Below, piece by piece: positions 16,286 through 25,900 of a DNA stretch of 64,000 nt. Source of the DNA: Rugamonas apoptosis (lineage in GTDB: Bacteria > Pseudomonadota > Gammaproteobacteria > Burkholderiales > Burkholderiaceae_D). The stretch spans positions 1 to 64,000 of the forward strand of contig NZ_JACEZU010000001.1 of the NCBI RefSeq assembly GCF_014042355.1, in the 5' to 3' direction. The notes below the pieces were generated by a model, which did no database searches, was not told where the DNA came from, and saw nothing but the letters and a program-made list of their open reading frames with translations. A program made the position numbers and the translations under genes. Position 1 is the stretch's first letter. Each line of letters starts with the position of its first letter.

Positions 16286-16566
16286 GTTGCCCTCCGTGCT
16301 ACTGGTGAGAGTTTAAGTATAGGCGGGCATGTTATTAATTCAAGGAAAAAGGCCGCCGCCTGGTCGCCGCTTTGACGCCGCCTTGTCGCACGTCAAGCGG
16401 CACCGCCGGCCACCGTTGACTGCCGCACCGATACCGTCCATCCCGCCAAAGCGGCGCTCTGTCGCAATCCCGTGGTACCGCGCGCCGCGCCGCCCTACAG
16501 TGCCAACATGCCCGACGCGCCAGGCGCCATCGGGCACACAATAAAACCACTGCCACGAGGACCGCC

Positions 16567-16959
16567 ATGAACCTGCCTGCCAAGAAACTGATTCCCCTCA
16601 CCCTGTTCGCCCTGCTGGCGGCCGCCATCTGGATCGCGCTCGCCACCGGCGACATGGAAGTGAACGTGGATGGCGGCCATATCGATGGCCCGCTGGGCGC
16701 CGTGCTGGCCGTGCTGTTCGGCGGCGCCGGCATGGTGATCGCCGCCATCGCCATCACCTGCGCGGCCGTGTTCGTGAGCTTGCTGTTCGCCAGCCTGGGC
16801 GTGTTGATGGTGGTGGGGCTGGCCCTGCTGGCGCTGGTGCTGGTGGCGGCCATGTCGCCGCTGCTCTTGCCATTGTTGATCCCGGCCGGCATCTTCTGGT
16901 GGTACACGGCGCGCCAGCGCAAACAACGCCAGACGCCAAAGCTGGAACACGCCATCTGA
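16567..16959 (+). CDS. small integral membrane protein
   Basis: 130 residues preceded by GAGGAC. Membrane segments at about residues 9-27, 45-68 and 75-108 (the last two are long runs of Val/Leu/Ala) with a short acidic loop (GDMEVNVDGGHIDGP) between the first two and a basic C-terminus (RQRKQRQ). Inner-membrane location is expected. I do not recognise the family. It converges with the large GGDEF gene, 38 bases apart. Confidence 0.65.
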   Translation: MNLPAKKLIPLTLFALLAAAIWIALATGDMEVNVDGGHIDGPLGAVLAVLFGGAGMVIAAIAITCAAVFVSLLFASLGVLMVVGLALLALVLVAAMSPLLLPLLIPAGIFWWYTARQRKQRQTPKLEHAI

Positions 16960-16997
16960 ACCTGGCTTGCCACGCGGTCGCGGGGTCGCGCGGCCAC

Positions 16998-19900
16998 TCA
17001 AGCGGCCGGCGGCATCCGCTCCACCCGGTTGCGGCCGCCCCGCTTGGCGCGATACAAGGCCTGGTCGGCCCGGATCAAGGCTTGATCCGCATTGCCGTCG
17101 GCCGCGCTGAGGGCGGCGATGCCCACGCTGACCGTCACCGGCAGCGGCTGGCCGTTCACCTGCAAGGGCGTGTCGGCGATGCGCTGGCGCAGCCGCTCGG
17201 CGAAGGCGGCGGCCGCGTCCAGGTCCGCGCCGGGCAGCAAAATGGCGAATTCCTCGCCGCCCACCCGTCCCAGCATGTCGATCTTTCGCTGGCTGTCGCG
17301 CATCAGGCCGGCCAGGTGGCGCAGCACGGCGTCGCCGGTGGCGTGGCCGTATTCATCGTTGACGTGCTTGAACAAGTCCAGGTCCAGCATCAGCACCGCC
17401 GCGCAGCCGCCCACGTCGCGCTGCAGGCGGGCCTGCTCCGCGTCCAGCTGGCGCATGAATTCGCGCCGGTTCGGCAGCCCCGTCAAAAAGTCCGTCGTGG
17501 CCAGCACCAGCAACTCATCGTTCATGCGGCGCCGCTCCGTGATATCGACCGTCGAGACGATGATGAAGTCCAGGCTCAGCGTATGGCCCGGCATCACCAG
17601 CAAGGTCAGCTCGTTCAGCCGCGATTTACCGTCGAGCCGCTGGAAGCTGCCTTCGCAGGCGAACAATTGCTGGCCGCCGGCCAGCGCCGCCAGCGCCCGC
17701 GCGAAGGCGGGCATGGCGTCGGCATCGAACAACTGGGCCAGGCTGAGCGCGGCCAGGTCCTTGCCGCCGGGCGCCGCCCCCACCTGGGCCAGCGCGGCGC
17801 CGTTGGCGTCCAGGATACGCACCAGCCCGGCCAGCCGGCGCAGCTCGCCCGGATGGGCTTGCAAATAGCGCATCGGCTCCTCCGCCCCTTGCAAGCCCAG
17901 CTCCGACAAGGCCGCGCGCACGGCCGACCAGTCCTGCTCCCACAAGGCGACCGGGGCGTTGTCGTACAGGCTGCGAAAGCGCGCCTCGCCGACGCGCAAG
18001 GCCTGCGCGGCCCGGGCCTGTTCGATGGCGATGCCGGCCAGCCGCGACGCTTGCTCGATCAGCGCGATGTTGGCCAGGCTGGGCCGGTGCGGCGCCTGGT
18101 GGTAGATGGCGAACGTGCCCAGCACCTTGCCGTTGGCGCCCAGGATAGGCTCGGACCAGCAGGAACCCAGTCCGGCGCGCGCGGCCAGCGCCGCGTTGCC
18201 GCTCCAGGCCGGGTCGTGGCGGATATCCTCCACGATCACGCGCTGGCCGGTCTGGGCCGCGCGGCAACAACTGCCCTCGGCGCTGTGGATCGACATGCCG
18301 TGCATGGCCGCGTTGAAGAAGGCCGGCAGGCTGGGCGCGGCGGCCACCAGCAAGTGCTCGCCCGCCTCGTCCAGCAGCAGGACGCTGCACAGCATGTCCG
18401 GATAGTCGGCCTCCACGCTCAGCACCACGCTTTCGAGGATGGTTTGCAGCGGCGCGCCGGTGGCCAGCAATTCCAGCACCTGGCGCCGGGTCTGCTCGCG
18501 CTGGCCGTTGCGGGTCGGCTCCGTGACGTCGCGGAACGACCACAGGCGCGCCGCCGCGCTGCCCAGCGTGAGGCTGCGCGTGACTTGCTCGATCACGCGC
18601 CCATCCTTGGTGCGCAGCAGTGTGCTGTGCGGTCCGCGCCGCGCCCCCGACGGCTCGCCCGGCTGCCCGCCCGCCGGCGCACCGGCGTGGCGCAGCGGCG
18701 CGTCGCCCACCAGCTGCGACGCCATGTGCGCCAGCAGCACGGCGCCGTCGGCCTGCCAGTCCAGCTGCTCGGGCAGGTTCCATAGCTCACGGAAGCGGCG
18801 GTTGGAATCGAACACGGTGCCGTCCGCACTGTCGACCAGGATGCCATCGACGGTGGAATCGAGTATGCTGCGCAACATGGTCTGGCTGCGCTGGGCCCGC
18901 TCAGCCAGCTGCTTGAGCGACGCCTCCCCCTCGCGCAGTTCGCTGGCCAGCCGGTGCGCCTGGGCCAGCGCCTGGTTGGCCTGGGCCCGGCTGTGCGCCA
19001 GCAGCCACGCCAGCCCGGCCAGCAGCACCGACAGCGCCACGCCGCCACCGCCCACCAGTTGCGGTTTGCCGATCCGCTCCGACAAGGCGGGCGCGGCCGG
19101 CGCGGCGCCGATGCGCAGCGTCCAGCGGTGGCCAGCCAACCGTATGGGCTGCACCGTCTGACGGGTCCAGGGCGGGTGGCCGGCCGCGCTGTCGTACATC
19201 AGCGCGGCCGGGTCGTGCGACTCGCCGTCGTAGATCGCCAGCTCCAGGCCCAGGCCACGTCCACGGTCCAGCCCCGCCATCACCTCCACCATGCGAAATG
19301 GCGCATAGATCCAGCCCCGCAGCGCGGCCCGGCGCTGGGCCAGCGTGGCGCGCGGCAGGTGGCTGTAGTAATCGGGCAACATGATCAGAAAGCCGGACTG
19401 GCCGCTGCCGGTGCCGTCCTGCAGCAGCCGGATGCGCCCGCTCATGGCCGGCTGGCCGGAGTCGCGCGCCTGCACCAGCGCGGCGCGGCGCACCGGCTCG
19501 GAAAATGCGTCGAAGCCGAAGGCCAGCAGGTTGTTGCCGCTGAACGGTTCCAGGTACACCACGGGCGCATACTGCTCCCGTTCGCCGGGCGGGAACAGGG
19601 CGTAATCAGCGTATCCCTCGCTGCGCACGGCCGCCACGTGGGCCGCCCGCTGGGCCCCGGCCACCAGCCGCATATAGCCCACGCCATGCATGCCGGGCAG
19701 GTGCATGCTCAAGCCCTGCCCTTCCAGGTAGCTGTGGAATTCATCGCGCGTCACGGCATCGGAACTGGCGAACAGGCCCTGCACGCCGTACAACACTTGC
19801 AGATAGGCGTCCATGCGCTGGGCGATGTTGTTGACCAGTTCGCGCACCCGGAAATCGAATTCGGTCTGGGCATCGCGCTCGGCGTCGGCGCGCGCGTCCC

Positions 19901-20018
19901 GCCACAGGCCGGCCGTCACCACCAGCCCGGCGGCCAGGATTACGCCGGCCAGGACGGCCGGGCGCAGCAAGGCTTGCAGCAACCGGACGATGCGAGGTCG
20001 GGAAGCGAGGGGGGTCAT
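16998..20018 (-). CDS. membrane CHASE-PAS-GAF-GGDEF diguanylate cyclase
   Basis: 1006 residues from ATG 20018, placed so that the first transmembrane helix (about residues 15-35) starts the protein. A periplasmic CHASE domain (VYLEPFSGNNLLAFGFDAFS and related motifs) fills about 70-300, a second membrane helix follows near 325-345, then PAS (about 380-500), GAF (about 525-680), a further PAS-like segment and the GGDEF domain. The signature is GGEEF at about residue 918, so cyclase activity is expected: two GTP to c-di-GMP. An upstream RxxD inhibitory site is not obvious. CHASE domains sense small ligands outside the membrane. Transcribed toward the small membrane protein gene. Confidence 0.88.
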   Translation of the reverse strand: MTPLASRPRIVRLLQALLRPAVLAGVILAAGLVVTAGLWRDARADAERDAQTEFDFRVRELVNNIAQRMDAYLQVLYGVQGLFASSDAVTRDEFHSYLEGQGLSMHLPGMHGVGYMRLVAGAQRAAHVAAVRSEGYADYALFPPGEREQYAPVVYLEPFSGNNLLAFGFDAFSEPVRRAALVQARDSGQPAMSGRIRLLQDGTGSGQSGFLIMLPDYYSHLPRATLAQRRAALRGWIYAPFRMVEVMAGLDRGRGLGLELAIYDGESHDPAALMYDSAAGHPPWTRQTVQPIRLAGHRWTLRIGAAPAAPALSERIGKPQLVGGGGVALSVLLAGLAWLLAHSRAQANQALAQAHRLASELREGEASLKQLAERAQRSQTMLRSILDSTVDGILVDSADGTVFDSNRRFRELWNLPEQLDWQADGAVLLAHMASQLVGDAPLRHAGAPAGGQPGEPSGARRGPHSTLLRTKDGRVIEQVTRSLTLGSAAARLWSFRDVTEPTRNGQREQTRRQVLELLATGAPLQTILESVVLSVEADYPDMLCSVLLLDEAGEHLLVAAAPSLPAFFNAAMHGMSIHSAEGSCCRAAQTGQRVIVEDIRHDPAWSGNAALAARAGLGSCWSEPILGANGKVLGTFAIYHQAPHRPSLANIALIEQASRLAGIAIEQARAAQALRVGEARFRSLYDNAPVALWEQDWSAVRAALSELGLQGAEEPMRYLQAHPGELRRLAGLVRILDANGAALAQVGAAPGGKDLAALSLAQLFDADAMPAFARALAALAGGQQLFACEGSFQRLDGKSRLNELTLLVMPGHTLSLDFIIVSTVDITERRRMNDELLVLATTDFLTGLPNRREFMRQLDAEQARLQRDVGGCAAVLMLDLDLFKHVNDEYGHATGDAVLRHLAGLMRDSQRKIDMLGRVGGEEFAILLPGADLDAAAAFAERLRQRIADTPLQVNGQPLPVTVSVGIAALSAADGNADQALIRADQALYRAKRGGRNRVERMPPAA

Positions 20019-20192
20019 CTGCGTTCGTCGCCTAAGGTTGGAAGCGGAAGCGGCACGCCGGCATGGGACGGCCGCGTCCATCCCATGCCCGATAGTACGT
20101 GAGAGAGTGCCGCCATGCAACGCACTTCAGGCATCCCAGCAACAGCGAGGCGTTCGCAGGGGCGCGGCGCCGGTGGCCGCGCCCGCGACGGC

Positions 20193-20909
20193 TCAGGCGG
20201 CCGGCGCCTCGGTGCCGGCGTACTGGCGGTAGCCGCGCGCGCGCAGGGCGCAGGCCGGGCAGGTGCCGCAGCCATAACCCCAGTCGTGCAGCGTGCCGCG
20301 CTCGCCCAGGTAGCAGGTGTGGGTTTCGTCGCGGATCAGGTCCACCAGCGCGGTCCCGCCCAGCGCGTGCGCCAGCTCCCAGGTCTGGCGCTTGTCGCGC
20401 CACATGAGCGGGGTTTCCAGCTTGAAGCGGCTGTCCATGCCCAGGTTGAGCGCCACTTGCAGCGCCTTCATGGTGTCGTCGCGGCAGTCGGGGTAGCCGG
20501 AGAAGTCCGTCTCGCACATGCCGCCCACCAGCACGCTCAGGCCGCGCCGGTAGGCCACGGTGGCGGCCACCGTCATGAACAGCAGGTTGCGGCCGGGGAC
20601 GAAGGTGTTGGGCAAGCCGTTGGCCTGGGTTTCGATGGCGATGTCGTGCGTCATGGCCGTTTGCGAGATGGCCGAGATCAGCGACAAGTCGATCATGTGG
20701 TCCTCGCCCAGCTTGGCGTCCCAGTCGCGGTTGTGGGCGCGCAGCCTGGCCAGCACGGTGGGACGCACGGTCAGCTCGACGGCGTGGCGCTGGCCGTAGT
20801 CGAAGCCGATGGTTTCCACCCGGGCGTAGTGCTGCAGGGCCCAAGCCAGGCAAGTGGTGGAATCTTGCCCGCCGCTAAAGAGCACCAGGGCGGTATCGGT
20901 AGGTAGCAT
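20193..20909 (-). CDS. queC: 7-cyano-7-deazaguanine synthase QueC
   Basis: 238 residues, normal length. N-terminal PP-loop SGGQDS (12-17) binds ATP. The zinc site near the C-terminus is Cys199, Cys214, Cys217 and Cys220 (CYLGE... and CGTCPAC). The enzyme converts 7-carboxy-7-deazaguanine, ammonia and ATP into preQ0, a step of queuosine synthesis in the cytoplasm. queD, queE and queF are not adjacent. A clear sigma-70 promoter lies at 20948-20975. It diverges from the tamA-tamB operon. Confidence 0.96.
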   Translation of the reverse strand: MLPTDTALVLFSGGQDSTTCLAWALQHYARVETIGFDYGQRHAVELTVRPTVLARLRAHNRDWDAKLGEDHMIDLSLISAISQTAMTHDIAIETQANGLPNTFVPGRNLLFMTVAATVAYRRGLSVLVGGMCETDFSGYPDCRDDTMKALQVALNLGMDSRFKLETPLMWRDKRQTWELAHALGGTALVDLIRDETHTCYLGERGTLHDWGYGCGTCPACALRARGYRQYAGTEAPAA

Positions 20910-20947
20910 TGCAGTCTTTCTGTCGGTGTTGCGGTGGAGAGTACAAC

Positions 20948-20975
20948 ATTATAAGTACGCCATCGGTTTAGGCAA
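20948..20975 (-). promoter_or_regulatory. sigma-70 promoter of queC
   Basis: On the minus strand TTGCCT (20975-20970), 16 bases, TATAAT (20953-20948), about 40 bases upstream of the queC start. The -10 is a perfect consensus. Confidence 0.7.
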
Positions 20976-21015
20976 TCCGGTAACATGCGCATAGCGCACA
21001 TCCCGATGGAGTCCC

Positions 21016-22989
21016 ATGTTTCCGGCACCACCCGCCCGCACCGAGGCAGGATCACGAATTTTGGCACAACTGGCCGCAAAAGTATCGCCCCCGGTATCGC
21101 CCCCGGTATTGCACACGATATCGCTCACGGTATCGTCCGTGGTATCGCCTCCCGCATGGCCCCCGCTGGCACGCGCCGCCGCGCTGCTGGCGGTCGCCGT
21201 GCTCACCTGCGCCCCGGCCTTGGCCGACGGGCTGCGCTACCGGGTGCGCATCGACGCGCCGCGCCCGCTCGACACGCTGCTGGAACAGAACCTGGACCTG
21301 GAACGTTTTCGCGGCAACGCCCGCATCGACCGCGAGCAGTTGCAGCGCATGGTGCGCGTGGCGCCGGCCCAGATCCGCACGCTGGTGGCCACCGACGGCT
21401 ATTACTCGCCCGAAGTGAGCGTGCGGCTGGACGCGGAAGGCGATGAACCGCTGGTGCTGATCCGCGTGCAGCCGGGTGAACCGGTGCGGGTGGGCGAGGT
21501 GGAACTGGAACTGCAAGGCTTCGAACCGCCGCCGGGCCAGCCCGCCGACCGCCGCTACGACCGCGACGCGCTGCTGGCCAGCTGGGGCTTGCCGCGCGGC
21601 GCCGTGTTCCGCCAGGCCGACTGGGAACAGGCCAAGCGCGCCCTGTTGCGCCAGGTGGTGCAGACCCGCTACCCGCGCGCCCAGCTGATCGACAGCCAGG
21701 CCGCCGTCGATCCCGACACCCACCTGGCGCTGCTGCGTGTGGTGCTCGACAGTGGCCCGGAACTGCATTTCGGCGCATTGCGCATCGAAGGCCTGAAGCG
21801 CTATCCGCCCTCCATCGTGGCCAACCTGAACCAGATCCAGCCCGGCGACGACTACAGCGAAGCGGCGCTGCAAGCGTTCCAGGGACGCTTGCAGGACACC
21901 GGCTACTTCGCCACCGTGGAAGTGAGCGCCGACATGAGCGCCGTGATCGGCGAACAGCTGGCGGCGGGCGAGGCCACCCAAGCCCAGGCCCAGCCCCAGG
22001 CGCAGGCCCAGGGTCAAGCGCCGGCCCCCATGCCACCGCTACCGCTGCTGGTGCGGGTGACGGAGAACAAACGCAAGAACGCCAGCGCCGGTCTTGGTTA
22101 CAGTACCAACACGGGGAATCGCGCCTCGCTCACCTACGACGACCTGTCCCTGTTCGGCCTGCGCATGAAAAGCGCGCTGACGCTGGAAACGAAGAAGCAG
22201 AGCGCGCACAGCGACTTCTACTACCCCGTCACGGCGCAAGGCTACCGTGACAGCATCGGCGCCTCGTTCGAGCGGAGCGACATTTCGGGCGAGATCACCA
22301 GCGTGGCGGCCATCTCGGGCAAGCGCGCGTGGGGCACGCCGCTGCTGGAACGCAGCCTGACGCTGGAGTTCCTCAGCGAGACCAAGACCATCGCCAACGT
22401 GGAGACGGGCAGCAGCAAGAGCTTGCCGCTCACCTACGGCGCCACCTGGCGCCACCTGGACAGCCTGCTGTTCCCCACCAAGGGCTATGTGATCAACGCC
22501 CAGCTGGGCGGCGCACTGCTGCCCATCCTGACCGACCAGGCGTTCGTGCGCGGCTACGCGCGCGCCGTGCTGTACCACCCGCTGGGCGCCCACAGCAACA
22601 TGATCCTGCGCGCCGAAGGGGGCGCCCTCGCTTCGCGCGAGAAGCAAGGCGTGCCGGCCGTGTATCTGTTCCGCGCCGGCGGCGACCAGTCCGTGCGCGG
22701 CTACGCCTACCAGCAGCTGGGTATCCAGGAAGGCACGGCCATCACGGGCGGACGTTACATGAGCACCGGCAGCGCCGAATTCCAGTACTGGTTCAAGCCC
22801 ACCTGGGGCGCGGCCGTGTTCTACGATGCCGGCAGCGCAGCCGACACCATCAAGGACTTGCATCCCAAGTCCGGCTACGGCGTGGGCGGACGGTGGAAGA
22901 GCCCCGTGGGCCCCATCAACGTCGATCTCGCCTACGGCCACGCCGTACGCAAATACCGTTTGCACTTCTCACTGGGATTCACGTTCTGA
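21016..22989 (+). CDS. tamA: TamA-type Omp85 outer-membrane assembly protein
   Basis: 657 residues. The N-terminus is unusually long: about 45 residues of Ser/Val/Pro repeats (VSPPVSPPV..., encoded by tandem GGTATCGC-like units at about 21085-21155) precede the hydrophobic signal core LARAAALLAVAVLTCAPALA. TTG 21061 is a possible alternative start. Three POTRA domains cover about 75-330, a Gln/Ala-rich linker follows (QAQAQPQAQAQGQAP), and the rest is a 16-strand barrel ending in Phe (LHFSLGFTF). With TamB it inserts outer-membrane and autotransporter proteins. The motif RAGGDQSVRGYAYQ fits the conserved VRGY lock of Omp85. The stop overlaps the tamB start by one base. Confidence 0.92.
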   Translation: MFPAPPARTEAGSRILAQLAAKVSPPVSPPVLHTISLTVSSVVSPPAWPPLARAAALLAVAVLTCAPALADGLRYRVRIDAPRPLDTLLEQNLDLERFRGNARIDREQLQRMVRVAPAQIRTLVATDGYYSPEVSVRLDAEGDEPLVLIRVQPGEPVRVGEVELELQGFEPPPGQPADRRYDRDALLASWGLPRGAVFRQADWEQAKRALLRQVVQTRYPRAQLIDSQAAVDPDTHLALLRVVLDSGPELHFGALRIEGLKRYPPSIVANLNQIQPGDDYSEAALQAFQGRLQDTGYFATVEVSADMSAVIGEQLAAGEATQAQAQPQAQAQGQAPAPMPPLPLLVRVTENKRKNASAGLGYSTNTGNRASLTYDDLSLFGLRMKSALTLETKKQSAHSDFYYPVTAQGYRDSIGASFERSDISGEITSVAAISGKRAWGTPLLERSLTLEFLSETKTIANVETGSSKSLPLTYGATWRHLDSLLFPTKGYVINAQLGGALLPILTDQAFVRGYARAVLYHPLGAHSNMILRAEGGALASREKQGVPAVYLFRAGGDQSVRGYAYQQLGIQEGTAITGGRYMSTGSAEFQYWFKPTWGAAVFYDAGSAADTIKDLHPKSGYGVGGRWKSPVGPINVDLAYGHAVRKYRLHFSLGFTF

Positions 22990-25900
22990 TGTCCGACGCC
23001 GACCACCTGCCCGCCACCGCCACCACCGGCGGTACGCCACCCTCCCCGCCGCCACGACGCCAGCGCCGCTGGCTGCGCCGCACCCTGATCGGCGTGGGCG
23101 TGGCGGGCGTGGCGCTGGGCGGCACCCTCTGGCTGCTGGGCCGCGAAAGCACCTTGCAGCAGCTGATGCGGCGCATCGCCGCCGCCAGCGGCGGCCAGAT
23201 CGAAGTGCAGGGCGTGAGCGGCTCGCTGTACCACCGCATGCACATCGCGCGGCTGGTGCACCGCAGCGAAGGCACCGTCATCACGGTGGACGGCATCGAT
23301 ATCACCTGGTCGCCGCTGCAGTTCTTTTCAGAGGGCGTGGCCATCAGCGAACTGCAAGCGAACGCGCTGACCGTCAACAGCACCGGCCCCGCCACCCCGG
23401 CCGTGATGCCCGCCTCGCTGGCCGCGCCGTTCCGGCTGCACATCGCGGACGCCCGCCTGGGCCAGTTGACCGTGCTCGATCACGGCAGCCGCACCCAGGT
23501 CAGCCAGATCCGCCTGCGGCTCACGGGCGACGGCAACGGCTGGCGGCTGGAAAACGGCGAAGCCATGACGGATATCGGCCGCCTGCAAGCGCAGCTCACG
23601 CTGGGCGCGGTGCGTCCATTCACCGTCGCGGGCAAGGCCAGCCTGACGCAGACGGCGGCCACGCCGCAGACGACGAACGCGCCGCCCCACCCGGCCCAAC
23701 TGCGGATGCGGGCGCAAGGCGACCTGTCGCTGCTGCGGCTGGACGCGGACGGCACAGCCGGCACGGCCAGTGGTACGGCCACGCTGGCGCTGGCGCCGTT
23801 CGACCCCGTGATCCTGCATGCACTGGAACTGAAGGCCAGCGGCATCGACCCTTCCGGCTACCGCGCCGCGTGGCCGCACGCACGGCTGGCCGTGCAACTG
23901 GCGGCCCGCATCGACGGCAAGCAGGCGCTGTCGGGGCAACTGGCGCTGCGCAACGAAGGCCAGCCCGGCCCGCTGGACCAGCAACGCCTGCCGCTGCAAG
24001 GCGCCACGGCGAAGCTGGGCGGCACGCTGACGGCGGCCACCATCGATGCCATCGCCATCGACCTGGGCGCGGCGGGCCGCTTCACGGGGGAGGCCCGCAT
24101 CACGCGCGGCGGACCACAGGCCGGCGTGGACCGGGCCAAACTCGCGTTGCGCGCGGAACGCCTGAATCTGCAGCATGTGGTGGGCAGCCTGCATGCGACC
24201 AATATCGGCGGCGACGTGATTGTGGACAGCGACAGCAAGCAGCAGACGCTGCACGCCGCGCTGGGGCAGGACGGCCTGCGGCTGGACCTGCAGGCGACGC
24301 TGGCCGACGAACTGCTGCAACTGCGGCAAGCCCGCCTGCAACTGCGCAAAGGCAGCGTGAGCGCCAGCGGCCAGGCCAGCCTGCGCGACGCGCAAGCGTT
24401 CAAGGCCGCCATCACCGCCGAGCACTTCGATCCGGCCGCCTTCGGCAACTACCCGGTGGCCGACATCAACGCCGACGTCAACGCCAGCGGCCATTTGTCG
24501 CCCGCGTGGCAGGTGGCGGCCGACTTCACACTCAAGCCGGGAAAACTGCTGGGTCAGCCCCTGTCCGGCGCCGGCAAGCTGACGGCCGACGCCCAGCGCA
24601 TCAGCGCTGTGGCAGCCCGTCTCGCATTGGGCCAGAACACGGCCGAACTGCATGGCGGCCTGGGCACGCCGGACCAGCAACTGGACTGGAAGATCGATGC
24701 GCGCGACCTGAACTCGGCCGGCGGCAAACTGCTGGGCGCCCTGGCCGCCAGCGGCACGGTGCGCGGCACGCTGGCCGCGCCGCGCACCAGCTTCGACGCG
24801 AACTTGCGGGGCCTGGGCGTGGTGGCGGCACGCCATCCCGTGCCCGACAGTGTGCTGCACGCCAGCGGCGAGGTGTGGCTGGCCGGCCCATCGCATCAAG
24901 TTGAACTGAAGGCGTCCGGCAGCGCGCAGCGTGTCAACCCAGCCGCGTTCGGCGCCTATCCCGGCGGCGCCGTCAACGCCGAATTCAGTGGCAACGCCGC
25001 GCTGGGCGGCGACTGGCGCGCCGCGCTCGACCTGAAACTGCAACCGTCAACGCTGTCGGGCAGCCCGTTGTCGGGCTACGCGAAGCTGGCCGCCGATCCT
25101 CGCCACATCGGCAACGCCGACGTCAAGCTGCAACTGGGGCCGAACAGCATGCAGGCATTGGGCGCGTTCGGCAGTCCGCGCGACCGGCTGGACTGGAAAC
25201 TGGAGGCGCCCCAACTGGCCAGCGCCGGTCCGCAATTTGGCGGCACGCTGCACGCGGCGGGCACGCTGTCGGGTAGCGCTGAGCGGCCCGCGCTGACGCT
25301 GACGGTGGACGGCGCCAATCTGCGCGCACCTGGCCAGCAGCAGGTCAAATCGCTGCGCGGCAGCGCCAGCCTGGGCGCGAACCCCGCGGCCGGGGCGAAT
25401 GCCAATACCAGCGACGATCCCGTGGTGGCCGACCTCGCCATCACCGGCTACGACTCGCCCGCCCTCACGCTGGACCGCGCCCACCTGCAGGCCAGCGGCA
25501 CGCGCACGGCACATGTGCTGCAACTGAGCGGCGGCAACCGCGACTTCGACGCGGCCATGCGCCTCAAGGGCGGCTGGAACGGCGACGCCTGGAGCGGCGC
25601 CATCGACACCCTGCAAAACCGTGGCCGCTATGCCCTCACCCTGCAAGCACCGGCGCCGCTGCGGCTGGCCGCCCCGGCCGGTGGCGGCGTGGCCGGCCTG
25701 CTGCACCCGGAACAGATCGCGCTGGGCGCCACGGCCCTGGTGCTGCCGTCCGGTTCGATCCGCATCGAGAACGTGGAAAAGAATGGCCCGCAGTGGCGCA
25801 GCAAGGGCCAGGCGGCCGGGGTGCCCGTCAACTACCTGGCCCAGTTATCCGACGCCTGGCGCGACAACATCAAGAGCGACATGACAGTGGGCGCGGCCTG

